Below are positions 47,048-56,957 of a stretch of DNA of 64,000 nucleotides, in pieces. The position numbers were made by a program, and so were the translations under genes. Source of the stretch: an uncultured Clostridium sp. (lineage in GTDB: Bacteria > Bacillota > Clostridia > TANB77 > CAG-508). The number at the start of each line of letters is the position of its first letter. Position 1 is the stretch's first letter. The stretch covers positions 1-64,000 of the forward strand of contig CAOKLQ010000006.1 in the NCBI GenBank assembly GCA_948469315.1. Direction: 5' to 3'. The notes beneath the pieces are model-generated. The model saw nothing but the letters and a program-made list of their open reading frames with translations. It had not been told where the DNA came from and did not search any database.

Positions 47048-47884
47048 CTATATTTTATCAACATCTATTCCTAACCTTCTAAAATTTTCGTTAACCTTAG
47101 TCATATCTCTATATTTACCTTGTTTTAATTCAAAACTATAATTTTCTTTTTCAATATTTATGTTTTCATCTTGCAATTCTTTATCTATATCATATGGAAC
47201 TTTTACAAATTGAAATGAAATTTCTGATGTATATTTTTCGCTTCCATATTCTCCTTCAATAATTAAATAGTTACTTTTTGTTGTTTCTAATATATTACTA
47301 TCTTTTTTGTCATTTCTTATAACATCAAAGGAGTTTCCTACACTTCCAATATTTATTAGAGTTTTATTATATAGTTTATCCATATATGGATGATGAATAT
47401 GTCCATATATTACAACATCTGCTACGTTTTGAGACATTGTATTTTGGCTTGGTACAAACATATTATATTTTGTTTCAATACTATTTACATTTATTATTGG
47501 TTTATTATTAGCAATAGGTGTTGCATGAAATAGCCTTATTAAACTCCCACTCATATAAAATTCATAACAAAATGGCAAATTCATTAGGTACTCTCTATCT
47601 TCTTTACTAATTAAGGATTGATTCCATTTTATTCTTTTTTGTTCTTGGTCTGGCATATTACTTATATCTTTATGCTCTATTGCAAAATGTTCGTCGCAGT
47701 TACCTTTTAAAACTATATCACAATTTTTTCTTACAAGTTCAATACATTCTTTTGCATGTACTCCTTTTGCTATTATATCTCCTAAACATATTATTTTATC
47801 TATTTTTCTTTTTTCTATATCTTTTAATGTAGCTTTTAGTGCTTCTAAATTAGAGTGTATATCTGAAATAATTGCAATTTTCAT
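47048..47884 (-). CDS. calcineurin-like metallophosphoesterase
   Basis: 278 aa. Metal motifs in order: ISDIHSN (residues 6-12), CLGDII, KGNCDEH and YGHIHHP. YfcE/MJ0936-type phosphodiesterase family; substrate unknown. The gene is flanked upstream by the second structured element. Confidence 0.85.
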   Translation of the reverse strand: MKIAIISDIHSNLEALKATLKDIEKRKIDKIICLGDIIAKGVHAKECIELVRKNCDIVLKGNCDEHFAIEHKDISNMPDQEQKRIKWNQSLISKEDREYLMNLPFCYEFYMSGSLIRLFHATPIANNKPIINVNSIETKYNMFVPSQNTMSQNVADVVIYGHIHHPYMDKLYNKTLINIGSVGNSFDVIRNDKKDSNILETTKSNYLIIEGEYGSEKYTSEISFQFVKVPYDIDKELQDENINIEKENYSFELKQGKYRDMTKVNENFRRLGIDVDKI

Positions 47885-47914
47885 TTTTATCTTTCCTTAC
47901 TTAATTTTTTTATT

Positions 47915-48102
47915 TTTAAAAGGCCAAGGGCTCTGCTCTTACCTTTTAATCCCATCCTGCTTAAGACACCTTCGGTTTCTTAAGAATCTTTCAAAAAGAT
48001 TATTTATAAATTTTAGTTTTGTTCTTTCTCGCTCCTCCCCTATGGCATTGTAACAATCATAGATTGTACAATGCTCATCGGTCCCCACAAACAGCTCGCA
48101 AG
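47915..48102. ncRNA. structured intergenic element, copy 2
   Basis: Second copy of the element at 45160-45350, 48 bases past aspS. Read on minus: GCATTGTACAATC/GATTGTTACAATGC, CTTAAGAAACC/GGTGTCTTAAG, AAGAGC/GCCCTT. Compared with copy 1, the inner stem ACAATC/GATTGT replaces AAAGC/GCTTT and ACC/GGT replaces ACT/AGT, i.e. compensatory changes. Confidence 0.6.
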
Positions 48103-48150
48103 TTTGGATTGGAATCCTCTCTGTCTCATACATTATTTATTCGTATGTCA

Positions 48151-49896
48151 TTATTCATCTATTTTTATATGTACATCTTTTAATTGCTGCTTTGTTACCT
48201 TTGATGGTGCTCGCATTAGTAAGTCTCGTGCTTTTTTATTTTTTGGGAATGCTATTATTTCTCTTATGTTTTGCGAGTTTGTTATTAGCATTACCATTCT
48301 GTCTACTCCTGGTGCTGCTCCTGCATGTGGCGGTGTTCCATATTGAAATGCACTATATAGTGCTCCAAATCTGTTTTTTATTTCTTGCTCTTCATATCCT
48401 GCTATTTGGAATGCTTTTACCATTATTTTTGGATTATGGTTTCTTACTGCTCCTGATGCCATCTCATAGCCATTACATACTAAATCATATTGATATGCTA
48501 AAATATCTAGTGGATCCATATTATCTAGTGCTTCTAGTCCTCCTTGTGGCATTGAAAATGGGTTATGACAAAAATCTATTTTTCCTTCATCTGATAGTTC
48601 ATACATTGGAAAGTCTACTATCCAGCAAAATTTGTATACATCTTTTTCTATTAAGTCTAATCTTTTTCCAAGTTCTATTCTAACTAGTCCTGCTATTTTT
48701 TGTGCTGTTTTAAGTTCATCACCAATAAAGAAAATAGCATCATCTTTTTTTACTCCAAAATTATTAATTAATTTGTCTTTCATTTCTTCTTTAATAAACT
48801 TTGAAATTCCACCTTGAAAATTTCCATCTTGTTCAAATTTAACCCAGGCTAAGCCTTTTGCCCCTGCTTCTTCTATTGCAAAATCTGTCATTTTATCAAA
48901 GAACTTTCTTCCTTGAATGGCTCCATTTGGAACAACTATTGCTTTTACAGTTTTTCCTTCAAATGCTTTAAATTCTGAAGATTCGAAAACATCTGTTACA
49001 TCTTGTATTATTAATGGATTTCTTAAGTCTGGTTTGTCTATTCCATATTTTTCCATAGTTTCTTTATATGGTATACGAACAAATTCTCCTTCATCTACTT
49101 TCCAATTTGTAAATTTTTTAAATGTATATGGTATAACTTCTTCTATTACTTTGAATACATCTTCTTGTGTACTATATGCCATTTCAAAGTCTAATTGGTA
49201 AAACTCCCCTGGTGCTCTATCTGCACGTGGATCTTCATCTCTAAAGCATGGTGCAATTTGATAATATTTATCAAATCCACCAACCATTAATAATTGTTTA
49301 AATTGTTGTGGTGCTTGTGGAAGTGCATAAAATTCTCCTAGGTGTAGTCTACTTGGTACTAAATAATCTCTTGCTCCTTCTGGTGATGAATTTGCTAAAA
49401 TTGGTGTTTGAATTTCACTAAATCCTAATTCGTCCATTTTATCTCTTAATGTTTTTAGTATTTTTGAACGAAGCAAAATGTTATTGTGTAATTTTTCATT
49501 TCTTAAATCTAAAAATCTATATTCTAACCTTAAATCTTCTCTTACTTCTTGATCTGTATCTACTTCAAATGGAAGAACATTTTTACACTCACCTAATATT
49601 TCTATCCTAGATGCATCTATTTCTATTTCACCTGTTGAAAGTTTAGAATTTTTGCTTGCTCTTTCCACAACTTTTCCAACTACACATATACTACTTTGGC
49701 TTGTAATTTCTTTTACTGTATTTTGCATTTCTTCGTTAGATACTACAATTTGAGTAATACCATACTGATCTTTTAAATCTATAAAAATCATTCCTCCAAG
49801 GTTTCTTATTTTTTGTACCCATCCTGAAAGTTTAACTTCTTGTCCTATATTTTTCTCATTTAATTCTCCACAATTGTGTGTTCTATATTCGTTCAT
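48151..49896 (-). CDS. aspS: aspartyl-tRNA synthetase
   Basis: 581 aa, normal bacterial length. N-terminal OB fold (GQEVKLSGWVQKIRNLGGMI), motif 2 (FRDEDPRADRAPGEFYQLDF), a GAD insert (about 295-410) and motif 3 (GAAPGVDRMVMLI). Class II synthetase. No CGG codon. AGGAGAAAA site before ATG. Confidence 0.97.
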   Translation of the reverse strand: MNEYRTHNCGELNEKNIGQEVKLSGWVQKIRNLGGMIFIDLKDQYGITQIVVSNEEMQNTVKEITSQSSICVVGKVVERASKNSKLSTGEIEIDASRIEILGECKNVLPFEVDTDQEVREDLRLEYRFLDLRNEKLHNNILLRSKILKTLRDKMDELGFSEIQTPILANSSPEGARDYLVPSRLHLGEFYALPQAPQQFKQLLMVGGFDKYYQIAPCFRDEDPRADRAPGEFYQLDFEMAYSTQEDVFKVIEEVIPYTFKKFTNWKVDEGEFVRIPYKETMEKYGIDKPDLRNPLIIQDVTDVFESSEFKAFEGKTVKAIVVPNGAIQGRKFFDKMTDFAIEEAGAKGLAWVKFEQDGNFQGGISKFIKEEMKDKLINNFGVKKDDAIFFIGDELKTAQKIAGLVRIELGKRLDLIEKDVYKFCWIVDFPMYELSDEGKIDFCHNPFSMPQGGLEALDNMDPLDILAYQYDLVCNGYEMASGAVRNHNPKIMVKAFQIAGYEEQEIKNRFGALYSAFQYGTPPHAGAAPGVDRMVMLITNSQNIREIIAFPKNKKARDLLMRAPSKVTKQQLKDVHIKIDE

Positions 49897-50064
49897 TTTT
49901 CTCCTCCAACTTTTATTGTTTATTGGGTCATTCCCTATTTTTTAAGGACGTAGCACTTAAGCGTCCCTACTATTTTACTATGTTTTTTTGTAAAAGTCTA
50001 GATTAGATTTGCACAAAAAAGAAAACGATACAATTACCTTCAATCATATCGTTTTTCTAAAGCT

Positions 50065-50542
50065 TTAATCTGCTTTTTTTGACAATCTAAAACACCATCC
50101 ATAATATGGTACTTCAACCATTGCTTCTGGATCTTCTATTGAGTTTCCTATAAAATCTGTTCTTATTGGTAGTTCATTTGGGTATTTATGTGACCATACT
50201 CCATCAGAGTCTTGCCTAAAAAAATGATAATACCCAGTGCATTTCTCTTTGAAGATAAATCTTTTGCTCATTTTCTTTAATCTCCCCTTCTATAGAAATC
50301 TCTTTAGCAAAATACCCAATAACATCTAATTCTTCAATTAGTGTTTTTATTAATATTTCATCAGATGCTTTTGAAGTACACTTTTTTCCTATTAACTCTC
50401 CTACTAAAAAAAATTCATTTTTTTGTATGTTAATAGCATAAGGGTAACATCCAGCTTTTTTTGCATTCTTCCATCTGCCTGGCTCAAATTTTGGTGTTTT
50501 CAATGTACGTTTTGCGAGTTTCCGTGCTGTTTTTATTGTCAT
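50065..50542 (-). pseudogene. foreign-looking hypothetical gene, frameshifted
   Basis: Two overlapping frames (50216-50542 and 50065-50271) together make one protein. The first ends ...KIYLQREMHWVLSFF, the second carries CTGYYHFFRQDSDGVWSHKY, then EVPYYGWCFRLSKK. The join, near 50234-50245, looks like a lost AC from CACACTGGG, and no CGG is present there. A sense-type CGG occurs at codon 7 (50522-50524; GCA CGG AAA), and a +1 shift there leads to an early stop. Codons (CTC, GGC, AGG) differ from neighbours. Probably acquired and decaying. Confidence 0.65.
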
Positions 50543-50658
50543 TTATAAATCCTCCCAAAAAGTTTTATCTTTTTACATTATATTACATTTTACATAATAT
50601 TACAATCATTTTCAAAAGAAAAACACTAGTAAAACTTCTACTAGTGATTTCCTAAAAA

Positions 50659-50898
50659 TTAGTCGTCTGCATGCAAGGATTCATAATCCCCTGTAAAATA
50701 CCCATGAATATAGGCTTTCCTTCTGTCTCCAGTAAGTCCATCTAACCGAAAACTTCTTCCTGGTTCTACATCAAGACCATCATAATAGGCCTTGGTATAA
50801 ATCTGTTCCGGTTCAGTTCCGCTATATGGGGTGGAATCAAACCTAAGGTATGATAGACTATTATCCCTTTCTTTTTGCAAACTTTCATATACTGTCAT
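50659..50898 (-). CDS. hypothetical protein, 79 aa, foreign codon use
   Basis: Start MTVYESLQKERDNSLSYLRF at 50896-50898 after GGAGAAGAC; the longer upstream frame is less likely. YTKAYYDGLDVEPGRSF and YIHGYFTGDYESLHADD show no known family. It uses CGG in frame at 50746-50748 (TTT CGG TTA), where a +1 shift would hit TAG at once. GC-richer codons (CCG, GGG, CTT) than the rest suggest recent transfer, possibly together with the pseudogene beside it. Confidence 0.5.
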   Translation of the reverse strand: MTVYESLQKERDNSLSYLRFDSTPYSGTEPEQIYTKAYYDGLDVEPGRSFRLDGLTGDRRKAYIHGYFTGDYESLHADD

Positions 50899-51049
50899 CT
50901 GTCTTCTCCTTTCATTATACATAACGAAAATGTTGTTTATATATAACTTACATCTGTTTTTTATTATATCACATTTTACATAACATTGCAAATATTTTAA
51001 TATATTTGTTATATTACTATTTTATTTTTTAGTAAATCCTTTAAAGAAG

Positions 51050-51073
51050 AACGGGCGATTGATAATCGCCCCT
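51050..51073. repeat. GC-rich hairpin between proS and the foreign patch
   Basis: GGGCGATT (51053-51060) pairs with AATCGCCC (51064-51071) around a 3-base loop. GC-rich against an AT-rich background; could be a terminator of proS or a repeat remnant. Confidence 0.45.
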
Positions 51074-51130
51074 ACATTTTGTTTTTATTCTAATATAATA
51101 TTCTAGTATATATACATCTTAATAGTCACC

Positions 51131-52411
51131 TTACTTTAGTTTATTTACTAATTCTTCAATTGAAACAACTTGTTTTTCCTCTGTCTTTACATCTTCTAGT
51201 TCTACATTATTCCCCTCAGTTTTATCTCCTATTACTACCATATATGGAGTTCCAAGTACTTTACAGTCTTTTATTTTTGCTCCTATTGTTACTTGCTCCC
51301 TATCATCTAATATTGCATCTATACCTTCGCTTTTACATTTTTCATATAAATTTTGTGCTAAAATTTTCTTTTGCTCATCTTCTATTTTAGGAATTATCTG
51401 CACTTTAAATGGTGCAATGGATTTAGGTAATACAAATCCGCATGGTCCCCATTTTTCATCATTTATTAAACAACTTTCATATAATGCTGCTACTGTTCTG
51501 CTTACTCCTATCCCATAACATCCCATATAGTATAATTTTTCTTTTCCTTCTTTATCTATGAATTTTCCATTCATCATTTCAGAATATCTTGTTCCTAATT
51601 GGAATATATGTCCTAATTCCATTGTTCTTATTTCTTTTAAGTTTGATATATCTTCTATACCATATTCATTTTTTAGATACTCTTTATAATTTTCTCTTTC
51701 TAGTATTTCTGTATTTAAGCCAATTTTAGTTGTTTGATCATATAAAATTTTATCTTCTCCTTGCTTAGATATTAGCATAAATTCTTCAGATTTCTTTCCT
51801 CCCATTGCTCCATTGTCTGCAACTATTGGAATAACTGGAAGTCCTATTTTTTCAAATATTTCTAAAAATGCTGTTCTTACTCTATCATAAGATCTTATCA
51901 TTTTTTCTTCATCTTCATCAAAGCTATATACATCTAACATTGGGAATGACTTTCCTCTTAATAAATATCCTCTTGTTCTTATTTCATTTCTATATTTTTC
52001 TCCTATTTGATAATATGTTGCAGGTAAGTTTTTATATGATTTTAATTTTTCCCTTGCAAATTCTAGCATTGCTTCTTCTCCTGTTGGTGCTAAGCAAAAT
52101 GTTCCTTTGTTAGATTCAGTCACAAGCATTGTACCATCATTTACATAGTGATGATATCTTCCCGAATTTTTCCAGATTGTATCTGGTTGCAATGTTGGAA
52201 GTAAACATTCTATACACTCATATTTATTTAGTGTCTCTTGTATTATTTTTTCTATATTTCTTCTTACTAGAAGTGGTATTGTATTATATGCAAATAAACC
52301 TGCACCATATTGTACAAGTTGACCTGTTTGCATTAGTATACTTTGTCCTGGGTACATTTCATCTATATTATTTAATTTTGTTGTTCCCATTCCTGTATTT
52401 GATAATTTCAT
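51131..52411 (-). CDS. proS: prolyl-tRNA synthetase, compact form
   Basis: 426 aa from MKLSNTGMGTTKLNNIDEMY (ATG 52409-52411; AAAGGAGAG upstream). Motif 2 region RYRNEIRTRGYLLRGKSFPM and motif 3 region GCYGIGVSRTVAALYES are close together: the roughly 180-residue editing insert of standard bacterial ProRS is absent. C-terminal anticodon-binding domain at about 330-426. Editing must be done in trans or not at all. Confidence 0.92.
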   Translation of the reverse strand: MKLSNTGMGTTKLNNIDEMYPGQSILMQTGQLVQYGAGLFAYNTIPLLVRRNIEKIIQETLNKYECIECLLPTLQPDTIWKNSGRYHHYVNDGTMLVTESNKGTFCLAPTGEEAMLEFAREKLKSYKNLPATYYQIGEKYRNEIRTRGYLLRGKSFPMLDVYSFDEDEEKMIRSYDRVRTAFLEIFEKIGLPVIPIVADNGAMGGKKSEEFMLISKQGEDKILYDQTTKIGLNTEILERENYKEYLKNEYGIEDISNLKEIRTMELGHIFQLGTRYSEMMNGKFIDKEGKEKLYYMGCYGIGVSRTVAALYESCLINDEKWGPCGFVLPKSIAPFKVQIIPKIEDEQKKILAQNLYEKCKSEGIDAILDDREQVTIGAKIKDCKVLGTPYMVVIGDKTEGNNVELEDVKTEEKQVVSIEELVNKLK

Positions 52412-52431
52412 AATTTCTCTCCTTTTTGACA

Positions 52432-53103
52432 TTAATTATTTATATGTTTTTGTTGATTCGGGTCAAAAGTCGCCTCAACCCCTACATTGTTTGACATAGG
52501 CTCATCTATATTTTCTTGTGCGTTTTGGTCGAAAGTTAAATCGCCATCAATGTCTACATCATCTATTACAATTTGCTGATTTTCATTCATTTTATATTTT
52601 GGAAGACTAGGCAACTCTTCTATACTTCCATATCCAAATGTCCTTAAAAAGCTATCAGTTGTTTTATAGCATGTCGGTTTCCCTGGTAAATCTAACTTTC
52701 CTGCTGATTCTATTAGTCCATATTCTAGTAGTTTATACAATGTTCCATCAGAATTAACACCACGAATGGCTTCTATTTCGGCTCTTGTTATTTTAGGATT
52801 ATAAGCAATAATTGCAAGTGTCTCTAGCGCTGCATTAGATAAATTTGGTTTACTTCTTTTATCAAATATTGGATATAAATACTCGTAATACTCTTTCTTT
52901 GTACACATCTGGTATCCATCATTTACTTTTATTATTTCAATTCCTCTATCTAAATTTTGATATTCATTTTTCATATTTTCTATAATAGATATAATTTCTT
53001 GTTTTCCCAGTTCTAGACTAGTCATAAATTCCGTTATTTTAACATCTCTTCCTGCTGCAAATAATATTGCTTCTATTATTGCTTTTGCTTTTTCTATTTC
53101 CAT
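52432..53103 (-). CDS. scpB: segregation and condensation protein B
   Basis: 223 aa from MEIEKAKAIIEAILFAAGRD (ATG 53101-53103). Winged-helix repeats with LSNAALETLAIIAYNPKITR and RGVNSDGTLYKLLEYGLIES are diagnostic. Acts with ScpA and SMC; scpA is not beside it here. The extended acidic C-terminus is species-specific. Confidence 0.92.
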   Translation of the reverse strand: MEIEKAKAIIEAILFAAGRDVKITEFMTSLELGKQEIISIIENMKNEYQNLDRGIEIIKVNDGYQMCTKKEYYEYLYPIFDKRSKPNLSNAALETLAIIAYNPKITRAEIEAIRGVNSDGTLYKLLEYGLIESAGKLDLPGKPTCYKTTDSFLRTFGYGSIEELPSLPKYKMNENQQIVIDDVDIDGDLTFDQNAQENIDEPMSNNVGVEATFDPNQQKHINN

Positions 53104-53328
53104 TAGTCCCACTTCTCCTTATTTTACTTGATAATTATTGCATTTTTTTTGAATTATGTCAAGATAAAGATTAGAAGTTAGATGTTAGAAATTAAAGTTG
53201 CAAATACTAAAAATTTTATTTCTTATTTTATTGATTTTTTGCAGTAATTTCTATATAATATTAATAAAAAAATTGAAGAAAGGAGTGTATGGTTATTTAA
53301 GTTATTAAATATATCATACAAGATTTTT

Positions 53329-54720
53329 ATGAAAAAATTAACAATTAGAGATTTATATAAATCTATTAAAGATTTTGAAGATAAAGAAGTAACTTTAGAA
53401 GGTTGGATAAGAACTGTTAGAGACTCTAAAACATTTGGCTTTATTGAACTTAATGATGGTTCATTTTTTAAGAATGTTCAAATAGTTTTTGAAAATAAAT
53501 TAGATAACTTTGATAGTATTTGCAAATTAACTATAAGTTCTTCAATTAAGGTAACTGGAAAACTTGTAGTAACACTTGGTGCTAAACAGCCTTTTGAAAT
53601 TAAAGCTAGTAATATAGAAATTCTGAATATTTCATCTAATGAATATCCTCTTCAAAAAAAAAGACACTCTTTTGAATATTTAAGAACAATATCTCATCTT
53701 CGCCCTCGTACAAATACTTTCAACGCAGTATTTAGAGTTCGTAGTGTTTTATCATATGCTATTCATAAGTTTTTTCAGGAACAAGACTTTGTATATGTAC
53801 ATACACCTATTTTAACTTCAAGTGATGCTGAAGGTGCTGGTGAAATGTTTAATGTAAATTCTTTTGATTTATCTAATGTTCCTTTAACAGAAGATAAAAA
53901 AGTAGATTTCTCAAAGGATTTTTTTGGAAAACCTTCTCATCTTACTGTAAGTGGTCAATTAAATGGAGAAACTTTTGCTACTGCTTTTAGAAATATTTAT
54001 ACATTTGGTCCAACATTTAGAGCAGAAAATTCTAATACTGTTAAACATGCAGCTGAATTTTGGATGGTAGAGCCTGAAATTTGTTTTGCAGATTTAAACG
54101 ATGATATGGATTTAGCAGAACAAATGATTAAATATATATTTTCATATGTTTTAGAACATTGCCCTGAAGAGATGGAATTTTTTAATAATTTTATTGATAA
54201 TACTTTATTAGAAAGATTAAATAATGTAATAAATTCAGATTTTGGTAGAATTACTTATACAGATGCTATAGAAAAGTTAGAAAAAGTAAATGATGAATTT
54301 GAGGTAAAGGTTAGCTGGGGTTTAGATTTACAAACAGAACATGAAAGATATTTATGTGAGCAAATTTTTAAAAAGCCCGTTTTTGTTACAGATTATCCTG
54401 CTGAAATTAAAGCATTTTATATGAAATTAAATCCTGATAATAAGACTGTTGCAGCAGCTGATCTATTGGTTCCTGGGATTGGTGAAATTATAGGTGGTAG
54501 TCAAAGAGAAGAAGACCTAGAAAAACTAACTAAGAAAATCCAACAACTTGGAATGAAAAGCGAAGATTATTGGTGGTATCTAGATTTAAGAAAATATGGA
54601 AGTGTAGTTCATTCTGGATTTGGTTTAGGATTTGAAAGAGCTATAATGTATTTAACTGGAATGAAAAACATTCGTGATGTTATTCCATTTCCAAGAACTC
54701 CAAATAATTGTGAATTTTGA
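53329..54720 (+). CDS. asnS: asparaginyl-tRNA synthetase
   Basis: 463 aa. OB fold ([20 protein letters not shown]), motif 2 region ([20 protein letters not shown]) and motif 3 ([20 protein letters not shown]). The best upstream ribosome binding site (AAAGGAG at 53279-53285) is 44 bases from the chosen ATG, so initiation is weak or uses another start. No T-box element is visible upstream. Confidence 0.95.
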   Translation: MKKLTIRDLYKSIKDFEDKEVTLEGWIRTVRDSKTFGFIELNDGSFFKNVQIVFENKLDNFDSICKLTISSSIKVTGKLVVTLGAKQPFEIKASNIEILNISSNEYPLQKKRHSFEYLRTISHLRPRTNTFNAVFRVRSVLSYAIHKFFQEQDFVYVHTPILTSSDAEGAGEMFNVNSFDLSNVPLTEDKKVDFSKDFFGKPSHLTVSGQLNGETFATAFRNIYTFGPTFRAENSNTVKHAAEFWMVEPEICFADLNDDMDLAEQMIKYIFSYVLEHCPEEMEFFNNFIDNTLLERLNNVINSDFGRITYTDAIEKLEKVNDEFEVKVSWGLDLQTEHERYLCEQIFKKPVFVTDYPAEIKAFYMKLNPDNKTVAAADLLVPGIGEIIGGSQREEDLEKLTKKIQQLGMKSEDYWWYLDLRKYGSVVHSGFGLGFERAIMYLTGMKNIRDVIPFPRTPNNCEF

Positions 54721-54857
54721 AATTCTTTTATATTTATAGGCTACTTGTATAGTAGCTTATTTTTTTATCTCAATTTGTATAAAATTTTACTTTCTATTTT
54801 ATTGATTTTTTACATCTATTATGATAATATAGATAAAATAATTTATGAGGTGATAGT

Positions 54858-55016
54858 ATGTCTGATAATAAAAAAATAAATATCGTTTCTGGAGATGGAA
54901 AAGATTTAGATATTTCTCCTGTTTATGAACATATAGAAATTGAAAAACCTAAAAAAGAAAATAAAAAAGATATAGTTATTCCTAAAGTCAAAAAAGATAA
55001 AAAATCCAAAAATTAA
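54858..55016 (+). CDS. small Lys-rich protein, 52 aa
   Basis: MSDNKKINIVSGDGKDLDIS..., ending KKDKKSKN. ATGAGGTG site upstream. Resembles short charged proteins beside asnS in Clostridia; function unknown. Its stop codon lies in the loop of the terminator that follows. Confidence 0.6.
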   Translation: MSDNKKINIVSGDGKDLDISPVYEHIEIEKPKKENKKDIVIPKVKKDKKSKN

Positions 55017-55031
55017 TTTTTGGATTTTTTT
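55004..55031 (+). terminator. terminator overlapping the small Lys-rich gene
   Basis: Stem ATCCAAAAA (55004-55012) with TTTTTGGAT (55017-55025) and a following T run. Converges on tRNA-Met. Confidence 0.8.
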
Positions 55032-55107
55032 GGTAGCGAAGATGTGACTCGAACACATGACCCTTCGGGTATGAACCGAATGCTCTAGCCAACTGAGCTA
55101 CTTCGCC
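55031..55107 (-). tRNA. tRNA-Met (CAT, elongator type)
   Basis: 77 nt with encoded CCA. Acceptor GGCGAAG pairs with CTTCGCT (last pair mismatched or G-T); anticodon loop GTTCATACC gives CAT. The 5' G and the D arm are of elongator Met type. An Ile (lysidine) identity was considered but the body fits Met better. Confidence 0.9.
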
Positions 55108-55200
55108 ATATTTGTGACTTTTTTATTATAATAATTTATACTTAGTTTGTCAAGATAAACAAACAAAATAAAATATTTTTTGTTAAGATATTTTATTTTC

Positions 55201-55519
55201 TTAATCTTCGCTTCTATCAAACCCGTCTTTCATGTTGTTTTCTATTACACTTATTATTTTCTACATTTGCATACTGTGTTTTATTTGTCTGTTCTACTTT
55301 TCCTACAGATATCTTTCTTTTCCCAATCATACTTTTAGAATATAGCATACTAGTTTCCAATTCACCTATATAACTACTTTCTTGTTTTTTTATTTTTTTA
55401 ACCTGTTCGTCAATATTTCCATCTTGCTTATTCTCATCAGAAGATAATTTTCTAGTTACATATATTATTGAAGAAAATGCATTTAAAATTGGAGATACAA
55501 ATTTAACGTTATTTCTCAT
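55201..55519 (-). CDS. hypothetical protein, 105 aa (possible CGG +1 site)
   Basis: MRNNVKFVSPILNAFSSIIY..., charged and low complexity. At 55223-55225 (AGA CGG GTT TGA) unshifted reading ends RRV; skipping C gives a C-terminus GFDRSED and a TAA at 55201-55203. The shifted end resembles acidic tails in this protein type, but the evidence is weak because only eight codons are added. Its promoter is at 55648-55676. Confidence 0.5.
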
Positions 55520-55647
55520 TTTAATTTCTTAAGCTAAAACTTAAGATATTCACCTCTTTCTTTTTTATAGTAGAAATTTCTAAACTATAAGTATACTATC
55601 TTTTTGCTAAGTATATTTTATTAAACTTTCTCTTTTATACTATTTTT

Positions 55648-55676
55648 ATATTAGCATAAATTTATGTTAAAGTCAA
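55648..55676 (-). promoter_or_regulatory. promoter of the gene at 55201-55519
   Basis: On minus: TTGACT (55671-55676), 17-bp spacer, TAATAT (55648-55653). The leader contains a small hairpin CTTAAG/CTTAAG just before the start. Confidence 0.6.
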
Positions 55677-55689
55677 ATCTTAGTTTTTC

Positions 55690-55841
55690 TAAATTGTAGA
55701 GGCATACCTTAGCTTTCCTATTTTTATGTCTTGAAATTTATTTGACTAAATATTCTAATTTACGGATTGGTCCTTAGGCAACCCTTACATAAATTCTATG
55801 ATTCGATTTGTTATTTTAGGACACAATCTCTTGTGTCCTTA
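55690..55841. other. intergenic stretch with pairing arms and a terminator
   Basis: About 150 bases between rpoD and the previous promoter, no ORF. A hairpin GGACACAA/TTGTGTCC (55819-55838) has a T-rich tail only on plus. Complementary arms around 55695-55710 and 55775-55795 (GGCATACCTTAG with CCTTAGGCAACCC) suggest a folded RNA. No family assigned; could also be the rpoD 3' end. Confidence 0.35.
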
Positions 55842-55843
55842 TT

Positions 55844-56947
55844 TTAACCCATATAATCTTTTAATTTCTTGCTTCTACTTGGATGTCTCAATTTTCTTAA
55901 TGCTTTTGCTTCTATTTGTCTTATTCTCTCACGTGTTACTTCAAATTCTCTTCCCACTTCTTCTAGTGTTCTTGCTTTTCCATCTTCTAAACCAAATCTT
56001 AGTTTTAAAACTTTGGCTTCTCTTGGTGTTAATGTGTTCATTACTTCTTCTAATTGTTCTTTTAATAGAGTATATGCCGCTGAATCTTGAGGTGCTGGTG
56101 AATCATCATCTTGTATAAAATCTCCTAAGTGACTATCATCTTCTTCTCCTATTGGTGTTTCTAATGAAACTGGATCTTGAGCTATTTTTTGTATTTCCAT
56201 TACTCTTTCAACTGGTAATTCCATTTCTTTTGCAATTTCTTCTGGTGTTGGCTCTCTTCCCATTTGTTGCAATAAATGTCTTGATATACGTATCAACTTA
56301 TTTATAGTTTCTACCATATGAACTGGTATTCTTATTGTACGTGCTTGATCTGCTATTGCTCTTGTTATTGCTTGTCTAATCCACCAGGTTGCATATGTGC
56401 TAAACTTAAATCCTTTTGTATAATCAAATTTTTCTACTGCTTTTATTAGTCCCATATTTCCTTCTTGTATTAAATCTAAAAATAGCATTCCTCTTCCTAC
56501 ATATTTTTTAGCAATACTTACAACTAATCTTAGGTTAGATTCTGCAAGCTTTTGTTTAGCCTCTTCGTCTCCCTCTAATACTTTTTTTGCTAAATCTATT
56601 TCTTCTTCATATGTAAGAAGTGGGATTTTACCTATTTCTCTTAAATACATTCTAACAGGGTCATCTATGTTTACGCCTTCTAAATTGTTTACTGTTACTT
56701 CTTCTATTTTGACATTTTCTACTTCTTTTAAATCTTCAATATCTGGTTCATCATCATCTAAATCATCTGTTAGTTTTGCTCCTGCTTCTTCAAATGCTTC
56801 AAAAACTTTTTCAATACTATCTGGATCAACGTTTTCAAGCTTAGAGGCAAGCTCTCCATACGTTATTTTTCCATTTTTCTTTGCTTCTTCAATTATTTTT
56901 TGCACTTCATCACTAGTTTTATCTATTTTATTTTCTTCTTTACTCAT
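55844..56947 (-). CDS. rpoD: primary sigma factor (SigA/RpoD)
   Basis: 367 aa. Regions 1.2-2 ([20 protein letters not shown], then [20 protein letters not shown]), region 3 and region 4 ([20 protein letters not shown]) are all present. No in-frame CGG. Downstream of dnaG in the classic dnaG-rpoD operon, ten bases apart. Confidence 0.98.
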   Translation of the reverse strand: MSKEENKIDKTSDEVQKIIEEAKKNGKITYGELASKLENVDPDSIEKVFEAFEEAGAKLTDDLDDDEPDIEDLKEVENVKIEEVTVNNLEGVNIDDPVRMYLREIGKIPLLTYEEEIDLAKKVLEGDEEAKQKLAESNLRLVVSIAKKYVGRGMLFLDLIQEGNMGLIKAVEKFDYTKGFKFSTYATWWIRQAITRAIADQARTIRIPVHMVETINKLIRISRHLLQQMGREPTPEEIAKEMELPVERVMEIQKIAQDPVSLETPIGEEDDSHLGDFIQDDDSPAPQDSAAYTLLKEQLEEVMNTLTPREAKVLKLRFGLEDGKARTLEEVGREFEVTRERIRQIEAKALRKLRHPSRSKKLKDYMG

Positions 56948-56957
56948 ATTTCCCTCC

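Noticed and set aside
47939..48133. A 64-codon ORF overlapping structured element copy 2
   Set aside because: It overlaps the repeated RNA-like element, lacks a ribosome binding site and has no counterpart frame in copy 1.
53104..53328. T-box riboswitch upstream of asnS
   Set aside because: No specifier-loop or antiterminator consensus is visible; only weak hairpins occur.
55690..55841. 6S RNA candidate downstream of rpoD
   Set aside because: The length could fit and some arms pair, but no hallmark open bubble or clear promoter could be recognised, so it is listed only as an unassigned element.
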